Assembly (NCBI GenBank): GCA_965216225.1
Contig: CBDCFF010000027.1
Location: 98,221 to 162,220, forward strand
Reading direction: 5' to 3'
Source: 3107 sp965216225
GTDB lineage: Bacteria > Pseudomonadota > Alphaproteobacteria > Rhodobacterales > Rhodobacteraceae
DNA: 64,000 bases
Below are positions 42,258-50,639 of this stretch, piece by piece. Made by a program: the position numbers and the translations under genes. Numbering within the stretch: the first letter of the stretch is position 1; every line of letters starts with the position of its first letter. The notes below the pieces were generated by a model. That model was not told where the DNA came from. It did no database searches and saw only the letters and a program-made list of their open reading frames with translations.

Positions 42258-43346
42258 TCAGGCCATGCCGCCTTTGACCAGCCGGTCCGCAAGGCGCGCA
42301 AACGCATCCGCCTGCGCGCCGCTGCCGGCGGCAATCGGGGTGCCGTCGTCACCCGCCAGCCGGGTATCCGGGTCCAGCGGCAGTTCCCCCAGAAAAGGCA
42401 GGCCGCGCCTTTCCGCCTCCGCCCTGACGCCGCCATGGCCGAACAGATGTTCCTCATGCCCGCAATGCGGGCAGACATAGGCGGACATGTTCTCGATCAG
42501 TCCCAGCACCGGCGTCTTCAGCGTGTTGAACATGCTGATCGCCCGGCGCGCATCCAGCAGCGCCACGTCCTGAGGCGTGGAGACAACGATCGCGCCCGTC
42601 AGCGCCGTGCGCTGGCAAAGCGTCAACTGCACATCCCCGGTGCCCGGCGGCAGATCGACGATCAGCACGTCAAGCCCGCCCCACCGCACCTGCCCCAGCA
42701 TCTGCTGCAACGCCCCCATCAGCATCGGCCCGCGCCAGACAACGGCCTGATCGGGATCGACCATCAGGCCGATCGACATCATCGTCACCCCATGCGCGTG
42801 CAGCGGAATGATCGTCTTTCCGTCCGGCGATGCCGGACGTTTCGAAACGCCCATCATGCGCGGCAGCGACGGGCCGTAAATATCGGCGTCCAGAAGACCG
42901 ACCCGCCGCCCCTGCCGGGCAAGCGCCACCGCGAGGTTGGAGGAAACCGTGGACTTGCCGACCCCGCCCTTGCCAGAGCCGATTGCGATGATCCGGTCCA
43001 CGCCGGAAACTTTCTGCGGTCCCTGTTGCGGCGCCGGATGGCGGCCGATCTTCAAATCCGGCGGGCTGTCCGCAGAACGCTGCCGCGCCGGGGCCAAAGG
43101 GCCGTGGGCCGTCAGCACGATCGAGGTCCGGCCGACATCCGGCAATGCCTGCACAAGGCGTTCTGCCGCGTCGCGTATGGGGGCCATTTCCGCTGCCTGC
43201 CCGGCAGAGGCCACCTCGATGACAAAGCTGACCGCACCGCCCGAAACCGACAGCGCCTTTACCAGACCGCGCGACACCAGATTGCCGCCGCCGGGCAGTT
43301 CCATTCCCTCCAGCGCTTTCAGAACATCTTTCCGAGTCACCGACAT
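42258..43346 (-). CDS. mrp: Mrp/ApbC-type iron-sulfur cluster carrier ATPase
   Basis: A 362-aa P-loop ATPase of the Mrp/Nbp35 family, which carries and delivers Fe-S clusters. An N-terminal MIP18/DUF59-like domain (residues 1-90) is followed by the deviant Walker A GKGGVGKS (125-132), VGLLDADIYGPSLPRMMG, VIVDLPPGTGDVQLTLCQ and the conserved CPHC pair near residue 280 that binds the cluster. Complex I needs such carriers, so its neighbourhood to nuo is sensible but probably accidental. The start at 43344-43346 has AAAGGCGG upstream. Confidence 0.93.
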   Translation of the reverse strand: MSVTRKDVLKALEGMELPGGGNLVSRGLVKALSVSGGAVSFVIEVASAGQAAEMAPIRDAAERLVQALPDVGRTSIVLTAHGPLAPARQRSADSPPDLKIGRHPAPQQGPQKVSGVDRIIAIGSGKGGVGKSTVSSNLAVALARQGRRVGLLDADIYGPSLPRMMGVSKRPASPDGKTIIPLHAHGVTMMSIGLMVDPDQAVVWRGPMLMGALQQMLGQVRWGGLDVLIVDLPPGTGDVQLTLCQRTALTGAIVVSTPQDVALLDARRAISMFNTLKTPVLGLIENMSAYVCPHCGHEEHLFGHGGVRAEAERRGLPFLGELPLDPDTRLAGDDGTPIAAGSGAQADAFARLADRLVKGGMA

Positions 43347-43505
43347 GCCACCGCCTTTCAGCCAATCCGCGCGCATTACGCGCCAACTCCCGCGTCCAGC
43401 GCAAGCGGGAACCGGCAGGCAGGACGATTTTCACCATCCCCGACGCTGACAGAGACCGGAATGACATATGCGTTTTCTGCATGGCAGCATTGATCGCGGA
43501 AAGGA

Positions 43506-43533
43506 TTGTGCATTTGCAGCATAAGTCTATCTT
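43506..43533 (+). promoter_or_regulatory. candidate promoter of ccaF1-ccsR
   Basis: TTGTGC (43506-43511) and TATCTT (43528-43533) are 16 nt apart, about 75 nt upstream of the DUF1127 start. In R. sphaeroides this locus is driven by the alternative heat-shock sigma factors RpoHI/RpoHII; the boxes here are compatible with that but do not prove it. Confidence 0.4.
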
Positions 43534-43607
43534 CGTTTCAGAACACTGACACTGACACGGGCATCGGCGCCCTGACCCGACCGGATGATGAAAGAGAGAG
43601 AACAAAC

Positions 43608-43832
43608 ATGGCTTACGTCACCAGCACCGCCACCACCCCCGCCCACAATGCAGGCATCCTTGCCGGTATCGCGAACATCGGTCGTACCGTTGCGGCAGAA
43701 CTGCGGAAACGTCGCGTATATCATCGCACGCTGCATGAACTCAGCGCCCTCAAAGACCGCGAACTGAACGATCTAGGCCTGAACCGCGGCGCGCTGCGCA
43801 AAATCGCATACGACGCCGCCTACGGCGTCTGA
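43608..43832 (+). CDS. ccaF1: DUF1127 protein, CcaF1-like RNA-binding protein
   Basis: A 74-aa basic protein whose second half (ELRKRRVYHRTLHELSALKDRELNDLGLNRGALRKIAYDAAYG) is a clear DUF1127 domain. In R. sphaeroides the homologue CcaF1 binds RNA and influences sRNA maturation and turnover under stress. The same genetic partner is present here: hairpins with CCTCCTCCC loops directly downstream. The start MAYVTSTATT at 43608 is preferred; the frame upstream is low-complexity and spans the promoter. Confidence 0.88.
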   Translation: MAYVTSTATTPAHNAGILAGIANIGRTVAAELRKRRVYHRTLHELSALKDRELNDLGLNRGALRKIAYDAAYGV

Positions 43833-43847
43833 GCACTGGAATCCGGT

Positions 43848-43902
43848 CGCCCGACCTCCTCCCCGGGCGTCTGGCGGGCCGGCGCAGCCTCCTCCCGGCT
43901 GC
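43848..43902 (+). ncRNA. CcsR/cuckoo-type anti-Shine-Dalgarno sRNA, first unit
   Basis: Two hairpins directly after ccaF1. The first (43848-43869) has a 6-bp stem CGCCCG/CGGGCG and loop ACCTCCTCCC. The second (43884-43902) has stem GCAGCC/GGCTGC and loop TCCTCCC. RNAs with one or two stem-loops exposing CCUCCUCCC are the CcsR/cuckoo family, made in R. sphaeroides by processing of the ccaF1 transcript and involved in resistance to oxidative stress. Exact ends are unknown because they arise by RNase processing. Confidence 0.85.
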
Positions 43903-43938
43903 AATGGTCCAGACCGGGGCAATGCGTCCCGATCACAG

Positions 43939-44040
43939 GGCTTCGGGTTGCTCTCCTCCCGCTATCCGAAGGCCGGCCGAACAGGTCCGGCGTTACCGAA
44001 CGGCGGCGCCCACCTCCTCCCGGGTGCCGCCGTTTCCTTT
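43939..44040 (+). ncRNA. CcsR/cuckoo-type anti-Shine-Dalgarno sRNA, second unit with terminator
   Basis: Two more hairpins. The third (43939-43974) has a long imperfect stem GGCTTCGGGTTGC with GCTATCCGAAGGCC and loop TCTCCTCCC. The fourth (44001-44032) has an 11-bp stem starting CGGCGGC with loop ACCTCCTCCC and is followed by TTTCCTTT, so it also ends transcription. Four loops could mean two double-hairpin sRNAs or four single ones; R. sphaeroides has four CcsR copies at this place. Confidence 0.85.
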
Positions 44041-44058
44041 GCCGAACGCCCCGATCCG

Positions 44059-44514
44059 TCAGTCACGCCGCGTTGCGAAGAACGCACGCAACAGCGCGGC
44101 AGAGTCCCTTGCCCGAATCCCGTCATGGATTTCCGGAACGTGATGCGCCTGCGGGTGGTCGAATATGCAGGGGCCCTGCGCGACGCCTCCCGATTTCGGG
44201 TCGGGCGCTCCGTAGTAAAGCCGTTCGATCCGGGCTGCGGAAATCGCCATGGCGCACATCGGGCACGGCTCCAGCGTTGCATACAGGTCACAGCCCGTCA
44301 GGCGCTCGCTGCCCAGCGCCCGGCACGCCGCCCGAATCGCCAGCAGTTCCGCATGTGCCGTCGGATCGTTCAGTTCCCGCGTCCGGTTGCCCGCGCGGGC
44401 AACGATCACCCTGCCCGCATCGACGATCACCGCACCTGCCGGCACCTCGCCACGGCGGGCAGCGGCGCGGGCCTGGTCCAGCGCATGGGACATCCAGGAA
44501 TGAAACGGGCTCAT
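44059..44514 (-). CDS. tadA: tRNA(adenosine34) deaminase TadA
   Basis: TadA (151 aa) converts A34 to inosine in tRNA-Arg(ACG). The cytidine-deaminase-fold zinc site is complete: H54-A-E56 and P83-C84-P-M-C87. LNDPTAHAELLAIRAAC and DLYATLEPCPMCAMAI match the family. The start at 44512-44514 (MSPFHSWMSHALDQA) is chosen by homology; the frame upstream runs antisense into the next gene. Confidence 0.95.
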   Translation of the reverse strand: MSPFHSWMSHALDQARAAARRGEVPAGAVIVDAGRVIVARAGNRTRELNDPTAHAELLAIRAACRALGSERLTGCDLYATLEPCPMCAMAISAARIERLYYGAPDPKSGGVAQGPCIFDHPQAHHVPEIHDGIRARDSAALLRAFFATRRD

Positions 44515-44590
44515 TCTTTCGTGTGTGCCGCGCCGCCGCGTGCTTGCCAAGCCCTTTTCCCCGGCACTGGAAACGGGTAGAGCCGGTTTC

Positions 44591-45367
44591 ATGAGCAATG
44601 ACCCCCCCAAAGGCGACCGGATCGCCAAAGTCATTTCGCGGGCAGGCGTTGCCTCGCGGCGCGAGGCAGAGCGGATGATCGAAGCCGGGCGCGTGACGGT
44701 CAACGGGCGCGGGATCGCCGGCCCGGCCCTGAATGTGACCGCCGCCGACAGGATCGCCGTGGACGGCAAGCCCCTGGCAGAGCCGGAACCGCCGCGCCTG
44801 TGGCTGTTTCACAAGCCTCCGGGCCTGGTGACGACGGCGCGGGATGAAAAGGGACGGCGGACGGTGTTTGACGCCCTGCCCGAAACGATGCCGCGGGTGA
44901 TGACGGTGGGGCGGCTTGACCTGACTTCCGAGGGGTTGCTGCTGCTGACCAATGACGGGGAGACCAAGCGCAGGCTGGAACTGCCCTCGACCGGCTGGCT
45001 GCGCCGCTATCGGGTGCGCGTGAAGGGCGCGCCAACCGACACGGCTCTCGCCCCGCTGCGCGAAGGCGTCACCATCGGGGGGAAACGCTTTCGGCCCATG
45101 ACCATCACGCTCGACCGGCAGCAGGGCGCCAATGCCTGGCTGACCATCGCCCTGCGCGAAGGCAGGAACCGCGAGATTCGCCGCGCCATGGATCATGCGG
45201 GGCTGGAAGTGAACCGCCTGATCCGCGTCAGCTATGGCCCGTTCCAGTTGGGCCAGCTTGAACCGGGCAGTGTCGAGGAAGTGGGACAGCGCGTGGTCAG
45301 GGACCAGATCGGCCGGCGCGGGGAACCGGGGCAGAAGCCCGCCAGCCGGGGCAAACCGCGCCGCTGA
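44591..45367 (+). CDS. rluB: RsuA/RluB-family rRNA pseudouridine synthase
   Basis: A 258-aa enzyme with an N-terminal S4 RNA-binding domain (DRIAKVISRAGVASRREAERMIEAGRVTVNG) and the RsuA/RluB catalytic domain with the aspartate in VGRLDLTSEGLLLLTNDGE and the LREGRNREIRRAMDHAGLEVNRLIRV signature. This type converts a uridine in 23S rRNA (position 2605 in E. coli) to pseudouridine. The C-terminus is a basic tail. The symbol is by similarity; RluE/RluF or RsuA cannot be fully excluded. Confidence 0.85.
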   Translation: MSNDPPKGDRIAKVISRAGVASRREAERMIEAGRVTVNGRGIAGPALNVTAADRIAVDGKPLAEPEPPRLWLFHKPPGLVTTARDEKGRRTVFDALPETMPRVMTVGRLDLTSEGLLLLTNDGETKRRLELPSTGWLRRYRVRVKGAPTDTALAPLREGVTIGGKRFRPMTITLDRQQGANAWLTIALREGRNREIRRAMDHAGLEVNRLIRVSYGPFQLGQLEPGSVEEVGQRVVRDQIGRRGEPGQKPASRGKPRR

Positions 45368-45431
45368 GTTGCAATCCTGCCCCGGCGCGCTAAACCGGTC
45401 GCAGTTTTCACTACCGGCCCGGAGCTGCGAC

Positions 45432-46250
45432 ATGGCGGATATTCTCACACTCGAAAACCTCTTCAACCTTCTGATGCTGTGCTTTCTTCAGGCAGTGCTG
45501 GGGTTCGACAACCTGCTTTACATCACCATCGAAAGCCGGCGCGCGCCGATGGCCCGACAGCGCACGGTGCGGTTCTGGGGCATCCTGATCGCGGTGGCCC
45601 TGCGCGTGGCGCTGCTTTTCATCATGATCCGCCTGATCAGGACACTGTCGGAACCATTCTGGGTCTTCGACATGCCCGGCATCCTCGAAGGCGGGGTGAA
45701 TTTCTCGACCGTCGTCTTTGTCATTGGCGGCATCTTCATCATCTACACGGCGGTGAAGGAGATCGGCCACATGCTGTCGGTCCGGCATCTGGATGCCGAT
45801 CCGGCAAACAAATCCGGCAAATCGGCAACGCAGGTCGTCATGATGATCGTGCTGATGAACCTGATCTTCAGTTTCGATTCCATCCTGTCGGCGCTGGCGA
45901 TCACCGATGTCTTTCCTATCCTCGCCACGGCGATCCTGATTTCCGGTCTTGCCATGCTGGTGCTGGCCGACAGCGTTACACAGTTTCTGGAGAAAAACCG
46001 GATGTACGAGGTTCTGGGCCTTTTCATCCTGCTGATCGTCGGCGTGGTCCTGCTGGGCGAGGCCGGACCCGCCGCCGCCCATGCGATGCACGATGACGGG
46101 CTGATGATCAGGATCTTCGGCCATGCGCTGGCGCCGATGTCGAAGACCACCTTCTACTTTGCGGTGATCGTTCTGGTGGCGGTGGAAATCCTGCAATCGG
46201 GTTATTCCCGCAGGCTCGATGCCGAACGCAGGGCCGCGCATCGCAAATGA
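45432..46250 (+). CDS. TerC/YkoY-family integral membrane protein
   Basis: A 272-aa protein with seven or more membrane helices and the TerC signature residues: LGFDNLLYI near residue 25 and MNLIFSFDSILSALAIT near 145, each with an Asp in the membrane. Members export metals such as manganese or help load metals onto secreted proteins. The extended linker HLDADPANKSGKSAT lies between the two halves. Substrate here is unknown. The preceding spacer is 64 nt, so co-transcription with rluB is possible. Confidence 0.85.
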   Translation: MADILTLENLFNLLMLCFLQAVLGFDNLLYITIESRRAPMARQRTVRFWGILIAVALRVALLFIMIRLIRTLSEPFWVFDMPGILEGGVNFSTVVFVIGGIFIIYTAVKEIGHMLSVRHLDADPANKSGKSATQVVMMIVLMNLIFSFDSILSALAITDVFPILATAILISGLAMLVLADSVTQFLEKNRMYEVLGLFILLIVGVVLLGEAGPAAAHAMHDDGLMIRIFGHALAPMSKTTFYFAVIVLVAVEILQSGYSRRLDAERRAAHRK

Positions 46251-46418
46251 TTCCCCCCGGACGGGCACCGGGCCGGACCGGGCCTGCCGCCGGTCATCCG
46301 TGCATGGCCCGATGCAGGCCGGCAACGGGTCACGAATGCTTGTACCGCGCCCGCGGCACTGGAAAATCCGCACCGGTTCGCCCATCTTCGGTGCGACACC
46401 GGAACACAGGAGGCCCCG

Positions 46419-46871
46419 ATGACCCGATACACAACAGACCCTGACGCCATTGCCCGGCTGACGCCGGAACAGTACCGCGTCACCCGGCAGAACGGCACCG
46501 AACGCCCGTTCTCGGGCGAATATGACGGGTTCACCGGCGTGGGCCTCTATGTCGATATCGTATCGGGAGAGCCGCTCTTCACCTCGATGGACAAGTTCGA
46601 CAGCGGCTGCGGCTGGCCGAGCTTTTCCAGGCCGGTCGAAGACAGCCATGTCACCGAGCGGCCCGACCCGAGCCACGGCATGATGCGCGCCGAGGTCCGC
46701 TCGACCCATGGCGACAGCCATCTGGGCCATGTCTTCCCCGATGGCCCGCGCGACCGGGGCGGTTTGCGCTATTGCATAAATTCCGCCGCGCTGCGGTTCA
46801 TTCCGGTTCGGGAACTGGAGGCCGAAGGTCATGGCGACTATCTGCACCTGTTCGCGGAGGAGGCGAAATGA
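46419..46871 (+). CDS. msrB: peptide-methionine (R)-S-oxide reductase MsrB
   Basis: MsrB (150 aa) repairs the R form of methionine sulfoxide. The catalytic cysteine is in RYCINSAALRF near residue 119, with the active-site histidines in EVRSTHGDSHLGHVFPDGP. The two CxxC zinc pairs of many MsrB proteins are absent (GEYDGFTGVGLYVDIV in place of the first), so this is the zinc-free form. AGGAGG precedes the ATG. The gene overlaps msrA. Confidence 0.93.
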   Translation: MTRYTTDPDAIARLTPEQYRVTRQNGTERPFSGEYDGFTGVGLYVDIVSGEPLFTSMDKFDSGCGWPSFSRPVEDSHVTERPDPSHGMMRAEVRSTHGDSHLGHVFPDGPRDRGGLRYCINSAALRFIPVRELEAEGHGDYLHLFAEEAK

Positions 46872-47374
46872 TGGCGACCGAACGCGCGGTACTGGCGGGG
46901 GGCTGTTTCTGGGGTATGCAGGATCTGATCCGCAAACTCCCCGGCGTGATTTCCACCCGTGTGGGCTATACCGGCGGCGATGTGCCGAATGCCACCTACC
47001 GCAATCATGGCGCCCATGCAGAGGGGATCGAAATCCTGTTCGACCCGGACAGGATCGCCTATCGCCGCCTGCTGGAATTTTTCTTCCACATCCACGACCC
47101 GACGACGCCGAACCGGCAGGGCAACGATGTTGGCATGTCCTACCGGTCGGCGATCTATTATGAAGATGAGGCGCAGAAGGCCGAGGCGCTGAACACCATC
47201 GCCGATGTGAACGCCTCCGGTCTGTGGCCCGGCAATGTGGTGACGGAGGTGGTGCCGGTTGGCGATTTCTGGGCGGCGGAGCCGGAGCATCAGAATTATC
47301 TGGTCCGCTTTCCGAACGGCTATACCTGCCACTTCCCGCGCCCGGACTGGATTTTGCCGCGCCGCGCAGGTTGA
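46868..47374 (+). CDS. msrA: peptide-methionine (S)-S-oxide reductase MsrA
   Basis: MsrA (168 aa) repairs the S form of methionine sulfoxide. The catalytic motif GGCFWG is at residues 11-16 (C13), followed by VGYTGGDVPNATYRNHGAHAEGIEILFDP, and a C-terminal cysteine (TCHFPRP) can act as the resolving residue. It overlaps the msrB stop by 4 nt (ATGA); the two enzymes together cover both diastereomers. Confidence 0.95.
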   Translation: MMATERAVLAGGCFWGMQDLIRKLPGVISTRVGYTGGDVPNATYRNHGAHAEGIEILFDPDRIAYRRLLEFFFHIHDPTTPNRQGNDVGMSYRSAIYYEDEAQKAEALNTIADVNASGLWPGNVVTEVVPVGDFWAAEPEHQNYLVRFPNGYTCHFPRPDWILPRRAG

Positions 47375-47487
47375 CCCCCTGCCGGAGGGCGGCGAGCGCA
47401 CCGGCATCCCGACCGGCGTGAACCCGTGAGCCGTACAGATGAGTTGACGCAGGCCCCGAGCGCCCGCTATCGGGGACCGCAGAACAG

Positions 47488-48245
47488 GGGCGTTGTTGCA
47501 TGTATCAATGACGGCTTGAAGTGCGCCCTACCCATGCTGATTGTCACGCGATGCGCTCATAGCCGGACGTGCAGGATCAGTCATCCGGTTGAGAACACGG
47601 ACGCCGATCCTGGCTTTCGGTCTTTTGGTTTTCGAAAGTGCGCGCCTTTAACCTGGGTCCGATGATGGCCTTCCAGCGGCCTGTTTGGGTTTCGCCTCTG
47701 CTACGCTGGTTGTCGCCGGATGTTTTCTGCCACGCTATCCGGCCATGGGCGTTGATCCCGGCGATGTCGCAGTCTCGCGCCGTGGGATTGCCGGCGCAAT
47801 CAGGGCTGAAGGTTGCGTTCTTGGGAGGCGGGATTGCAACCTCGAGGGTCGTGCCAAAACGCTCGGCTGACAGCGCGCGTGTTGGGTCGCCGTCATGCGC
47901 GCCGTCCGCCGGAAAGCACGCCACAGGGCGGTTGATCTGGTCCGGCAAGTCCGGAAATGCCGTTGGATCGCCAACATCATCCGCGGTCAGCTCTGCACAG
48001 ACGATCTTACCGCTGACGAGGTCCAGACCCATGTGTAGCTTGCGCCAAGAGCGTCGTTTGCGCTTGATCTTGTGCTTCTCCTCAAGCCATTCACCTTCCC
48101 CGAAAATCTTCAGGCCTGTGCTGTCGACGACCAGATGGGCCGGTTTGTCACTGTCGGGCTTTGGTTTGGCAGGCAAGCTCAGTCCGTTGCCCCTGCGCGA
48201 TAAGGTGGAGAAATCCGGCACTGCGATCTCAACCCCAAGCAAACC
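47488..48245 (-). mobile_element. IS5-family relic (one end present, other end lost)
   Basis: The left end GGGCGTTGTTGCATGTATC (47488-47506) is of the IS5-family type seen as GGCnTTGTTGCA. Inside is the 3' two thirds of a transposase gene on the minus strand. The N-terminal third and the second end are missing where the IS66-family element abuts at about 48245. A pre-existing short frame at 47426 is cut by this end. Confidence 0.7.
47577..48242 (-). pseudogene. IS5-family DDE transposase, N-terminally truncated and frameshifted
   Basis: The frame starts in the conserved AVPDFSTLSRR region and contains the DDE core: HLVVDSTGLKIFGEGEW, KRRSWRKLHMGLD, ACFPADGAHD and GRWKAIIGPRLKAR. Near 47610 the frame breaks: the +1 frame continues as ARIGVRVLNRMTDPARPAM down to a stop near 47537, which is the normal C-terminus. 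One extra A in GAAAGCC explains the shift. The element cannot transpose by itself. Confidence 0.75.
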
Positions 48246-48291
48246 GTGACCGTTCGGTGAAGGAGCCTTGGCGTACTGCCGGTCGTCCCGG

Positions 48292-49809
48292 TTACGCTGC
48301 TGATGCAGCGTAACGCCAGGGCATCAGTTCGTCCAGCCGAGTGATCTTGTGATCCGCGATGCGGGCGAGAACCCATGTGAGCCAGGCTTGTGGATCGACT
48401 TTATTAAGCTTTGCCGTTTCGATCAGGGTGTAGGCGATGGCCATGGCTTTGCCACCGCCCTCGGAACCGGCGAACATCCAATTTTTGCGACCTATGGCGA
48501 CAGGTTTTATGGCGCGTTCGGCGATGTTGTTGTCCGCTTCCAGAAAGCCATGGTTCAAATAACCGCGTGCCTTTGGCAAACGACCAAGGGCATAACGGAT
48601 CGCTTGGGCCAGAGGCGACTTGCCAGATATATTTGGCAACTGCGCGTGTAACCAGGTCTCAAGTTCATCGAAGATCGGTTTTGCCTTTTCCTGACGGATG
48701 GCAACGCGCTCTTCAGACGGTTTGCCACGCGCCTCTTTCTCGACGGCATAGAGTTCCGCGGTCCGGCGGAGGGCTTCTTCGGCAATCGATGAGCCTTGCG
48801 CGGCAAAGATGTCTACAAACTTGCGTCTGACGTGCGCCAAACAAGCCATCTCCTGGGCCTTGTCCTCACCGAATACCCCGTTGAAGCCGGAATACCCGTC
48901 CGCATGGACCCAGCCTTTGTAGCCGGAGAGATGTGAGACGGGATGTTCGCCCTTGCGATCAATCGTGAACTGATACCACGCGCAGGGCGGTGATGATCCA
49001 GACCATGGTCGTTCATCGCGAACACAGGTCCAGACACGGGCGGTCCTGGTCTTCTTGTTGCCGGGGGCCTGCATTTTAACAGGCGTATCATCAGCGAAGG
49101 TGGCCGCGCCTCGGCGGACCATTCGGCCAATGGTGTCAGCCAGAGGTTCCAGAAGCGCGGTGGAGCCGCCAACCCAATTGGTCAGAGTTGATCGATCAAG
49201 ATCGACGCCTTCACGGGCGTATATTTGCGACTGACGGTAGAGCGGCAGGTGGTCCGCGTATTTGCTGACCAACACGTGCGCCAGCAGCCCCGGTCCCGGG
49301 CGGCCACGTTCGATCGGGCGCGATGGCAGCGGCGATTGGACAATGGCCTCGCAACAGGAACAGGCCATACGCGGACGCACGATCCGGTTCACGACAAAAC
49401 GCCCCGGTTTGTATTCCAACTCCTCGGTCACGTCCTCACCGAGCCTCTTCAACGCCCCACCGCAACGTCGGCAGTCCTCGCCCGGCGACAAGACCTCTTC
49501 GTGCCGGTCCAGATGATCGGGCAAGGGCTTGCGGCTGTGCCGGCGGGCCGGTTTGTCCGTTTCAGGCGTTGGAGCAGGCGCCGCCTGTTCTCCAGCGGCT
49601 TCGGCAATCGCCTCATCTTCCCGGAAGACCGGATTGAGCTGGTAGAGGCTTTCTGATTTCGATCCAAACCGGTGCCGGTCATGCCCCGCCAGTTGGTGTT
49701 GGAGTTGTTCCACCTTCAGGGTCAGCGCCTTGACTTCATCGGCCGGAAGCCGGTTCACTGCCCGCAGTTCCGCAGGATCATCCGGGGATATGTCGAGGTC
49801 CTTCAGCAT
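48292..49809 (-). CDS. tnpC: IS66 transposase TnpC
   Basis: A 505-aa IS66-type DDE transposase. It has an N-terminal leucine-zipper-like stretch (KALTLKVEQLQHQLAGHDRHRFG), a zinc-finger pair CRRCGG...CSCC, the catalytic segments TFADDTPVKM, VHADGYSGFNGVF and the glutamate region HGFLEADNNIAERAIKP, and the family C-terminus (RIADHKITRLDELMPWRY). The gene looks intact. Confidence 0.92.
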   Translation of the reverse strand: MLKDLDISPDDPAELRAVNRLPADEVKALTLKVEQLQHQLAGHDRHRFGSKSESLYQLNPVFREDEAIAEAAGEQAAPAPTPETDKPARRHSRKPLPDHLDRHEEVLSPGEDCRRCGGALKRLGEDVTEELEYKPGRFVVNRIVRPRMACSCCEAIVQSPLPSRPIERGRPGPGLLAHVLVSKYADHLPLYRQSQIYAREGVDLDRSTLTNWVGGSTALLEPLADTIGRMVRRGAATFADDTPVKMQAPGNKKTRTARVWTCVRDERPWSGSSPPCAWYQFTIDRKGEHPVSHLSGYKGWVHADGYSGFNGVFGEDKAQEMACLAHVRRKFVDIFAAQGSSIAEEALRRTAELYAVEKEARGKPSEERVAIRQEKAKPIFDELETWLHAQLPNISGKSPLAQAIRYALGRLPKARGYLNHGFLEADNNIAERAIKPVAIGRKNWMFAGSEGGGKAMAIAYTLIETAKLNKVDPQAWLTWVLARIADHKITRLDELMPWRYAASAA

Positions 49810-50218
49810 CGCCGATCCTATACCGGATCAGCATTCCGGGGTGAACCCCGAAAGCGCGCAAAGCCTCGTATTTATTGACCTGTCCTACGCTCAACGGTCT
49901 CCAGGTTTTACGGGGCATCCGCCAGTCAATCCCCTCCAACAGCATTGAGAGCTGCGCGGGTGTGACGCTGATCTTGCCGTCCTTTGCAGCGGGCCAGACA
50001 AACCGCCCTTTCTCCAACCGCTTCGAAAACAGGCACGCGCCCTGGCAATCCCACCAGATGATCTTCAACAGATCGCCGCGCCGACCCCGGAACACGAACA
50101 GGTGGCCGGAATACGGGTCTTCGGCCAAAACCTTCCCGGCCTGGGCCGCCAGCGTATTGAACCCTCGCCGCATGTCCGTGACACCCGCCGACAGCCACAC
50201 CCGCGTGTTGCTCGGCAC
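49778..50218 (-). CDS. tnpB: IS66 accessory protein TnpB
   Basis: The TnpB frame shows the family sequence VPSNTRVWLSAGVTDMRRGFNTLA, YSGHLFVFRGRRGDLLKIIWWD and KRLEKGRFVWP. At 146 aa it is longer than the usual 115. After the normal end region (IDWRMPRKTWRP) the frame reads on for about 30 codons into the tnpC start, so the usual stop seems to be lost. The start is GTG or lies a few codons upstream. Confidence 0.85.
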   Translation of the reverse strand: MPSNTRVWLSAGVTDMRRGFNTLAAQAGKVLAEDPYSGHLFVFRGRRGDLLKIIWWDCQGACLFSKRLEKGRFVWPAAKDGKISVTPAQLSMLLEGIDWRMPRKTWRPLSVGQVNKYEALRAFGVHPGMLIRYRIGDAEGPRHIPG

Positions 50219-50592
50219 CGGGATCGAGACATCAGCCCCTTCAGCAGCCGCGCCAGCACATCAGGATCGAACCCACCCCCGGCGCTGATCCGGTGACCGC
50301 CAGCCAACTCAATCTCGATACGGCCACCGAAGGCGACGGGACCGGATGGCTGCGCCGGGACCGGATGTGAAGCAGCCGGAGAAATCTCAACCGGCAGAAA
50401 CACAGATCCAGCTACGACCTCGGTGAAATCTGGCGCAAAACGCGGGTCCTTCAGCCATTTGAAGATCAGATTGGCGTTCATCGCGTAGCGCCGCGCAACC
50501 TGAGCCACGGAAACACCCGGCGCGGCAGTCTGCAGGCAGATCGAACGCTTCTCGTCGTCCCACCAAATTCGCTTCTTGCGACTGCCAGCCAT
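50065..50592 (-). CDS. tnpA: IS66 accessory protein TnpA, extended over tnpB
   Basis: The N-terminus is a helix-turn-helix protein of the IS66 TnpA type (RIWWDDEKRSICLQTAAPGVSVAQVARRYAMNANLIFKWLKD). The true product probably ends near 50215; beyond that the frame overlaps tnpB for about 150 nt and encodes no family sequence. Such a long overlap suggests an indel near the tnpA-tnpB junction. Start MAGSRKKRIW at 50590-50592. Confidence 0.75.
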   Translation of the reverse strand: MAGSRKKRIWWDDEKRSICLQTAAPGVSVAQVARRYAMNANLIFKWLKDPRFAPDFTEVVAGSVFLPVEISPAASHPVPAQPSGPVAFGGRIEIELAGGHRISAGGGFDPDVLARLLKGLMSRSRCRATRGCGCRRVSRTCGEGSIRWRPRPGRFWPKTRIPATCSCSGVGAAIC

Positions 50593-50639
50593 AGAGTGCC
50601 TCATGGTGTCCACTATCGATGGTGGACACTATCGGCTCC

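Larger units (their letters stand above)
48245..50637 (-). mobile_element. IS66-family element (tnpA-tnpB-tnpC)
   Basis: Three genes in the IS66 order on the minus strand. It separates an IS5 relic on one side from the 3' part of a histidine kinase gene on the other. I could not identify the terminal inverted repeats with confidence. Near the right end there is a dyad GTGTCCAC...GTGGACAC (about 50607-50631) and a short direct repeat CACTATCG. The boundaries are therefore approximate. Confidence 0.75.

Noticed and set aside
43848..44040. The four CCTCCTCCC sites after ccaF1 as further copies of the 61-nt repeat array
   Set aside because: Only the 8-9 nt motif is shared; stems and flanks differ and spacing is irregular. 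Loop conservation identifies them as sRNA hairpins.
47426..47665. A GTG-started 79-codon frame (SRTDELTQAPSARYRGPQ...) after msrA
   Set aside because: Most of it is IS5-relic sequence; the first 20 codons match nothing I know, so a gene cannot be supported.
50607..50637. The dyad GTGTCCAC...GTGGACAC and direct repeat CACTATCG as proven IS66 ends and target duplication
   Set aside because: No matching sequence was found at the other end of the element, so the boundary stays approximate.
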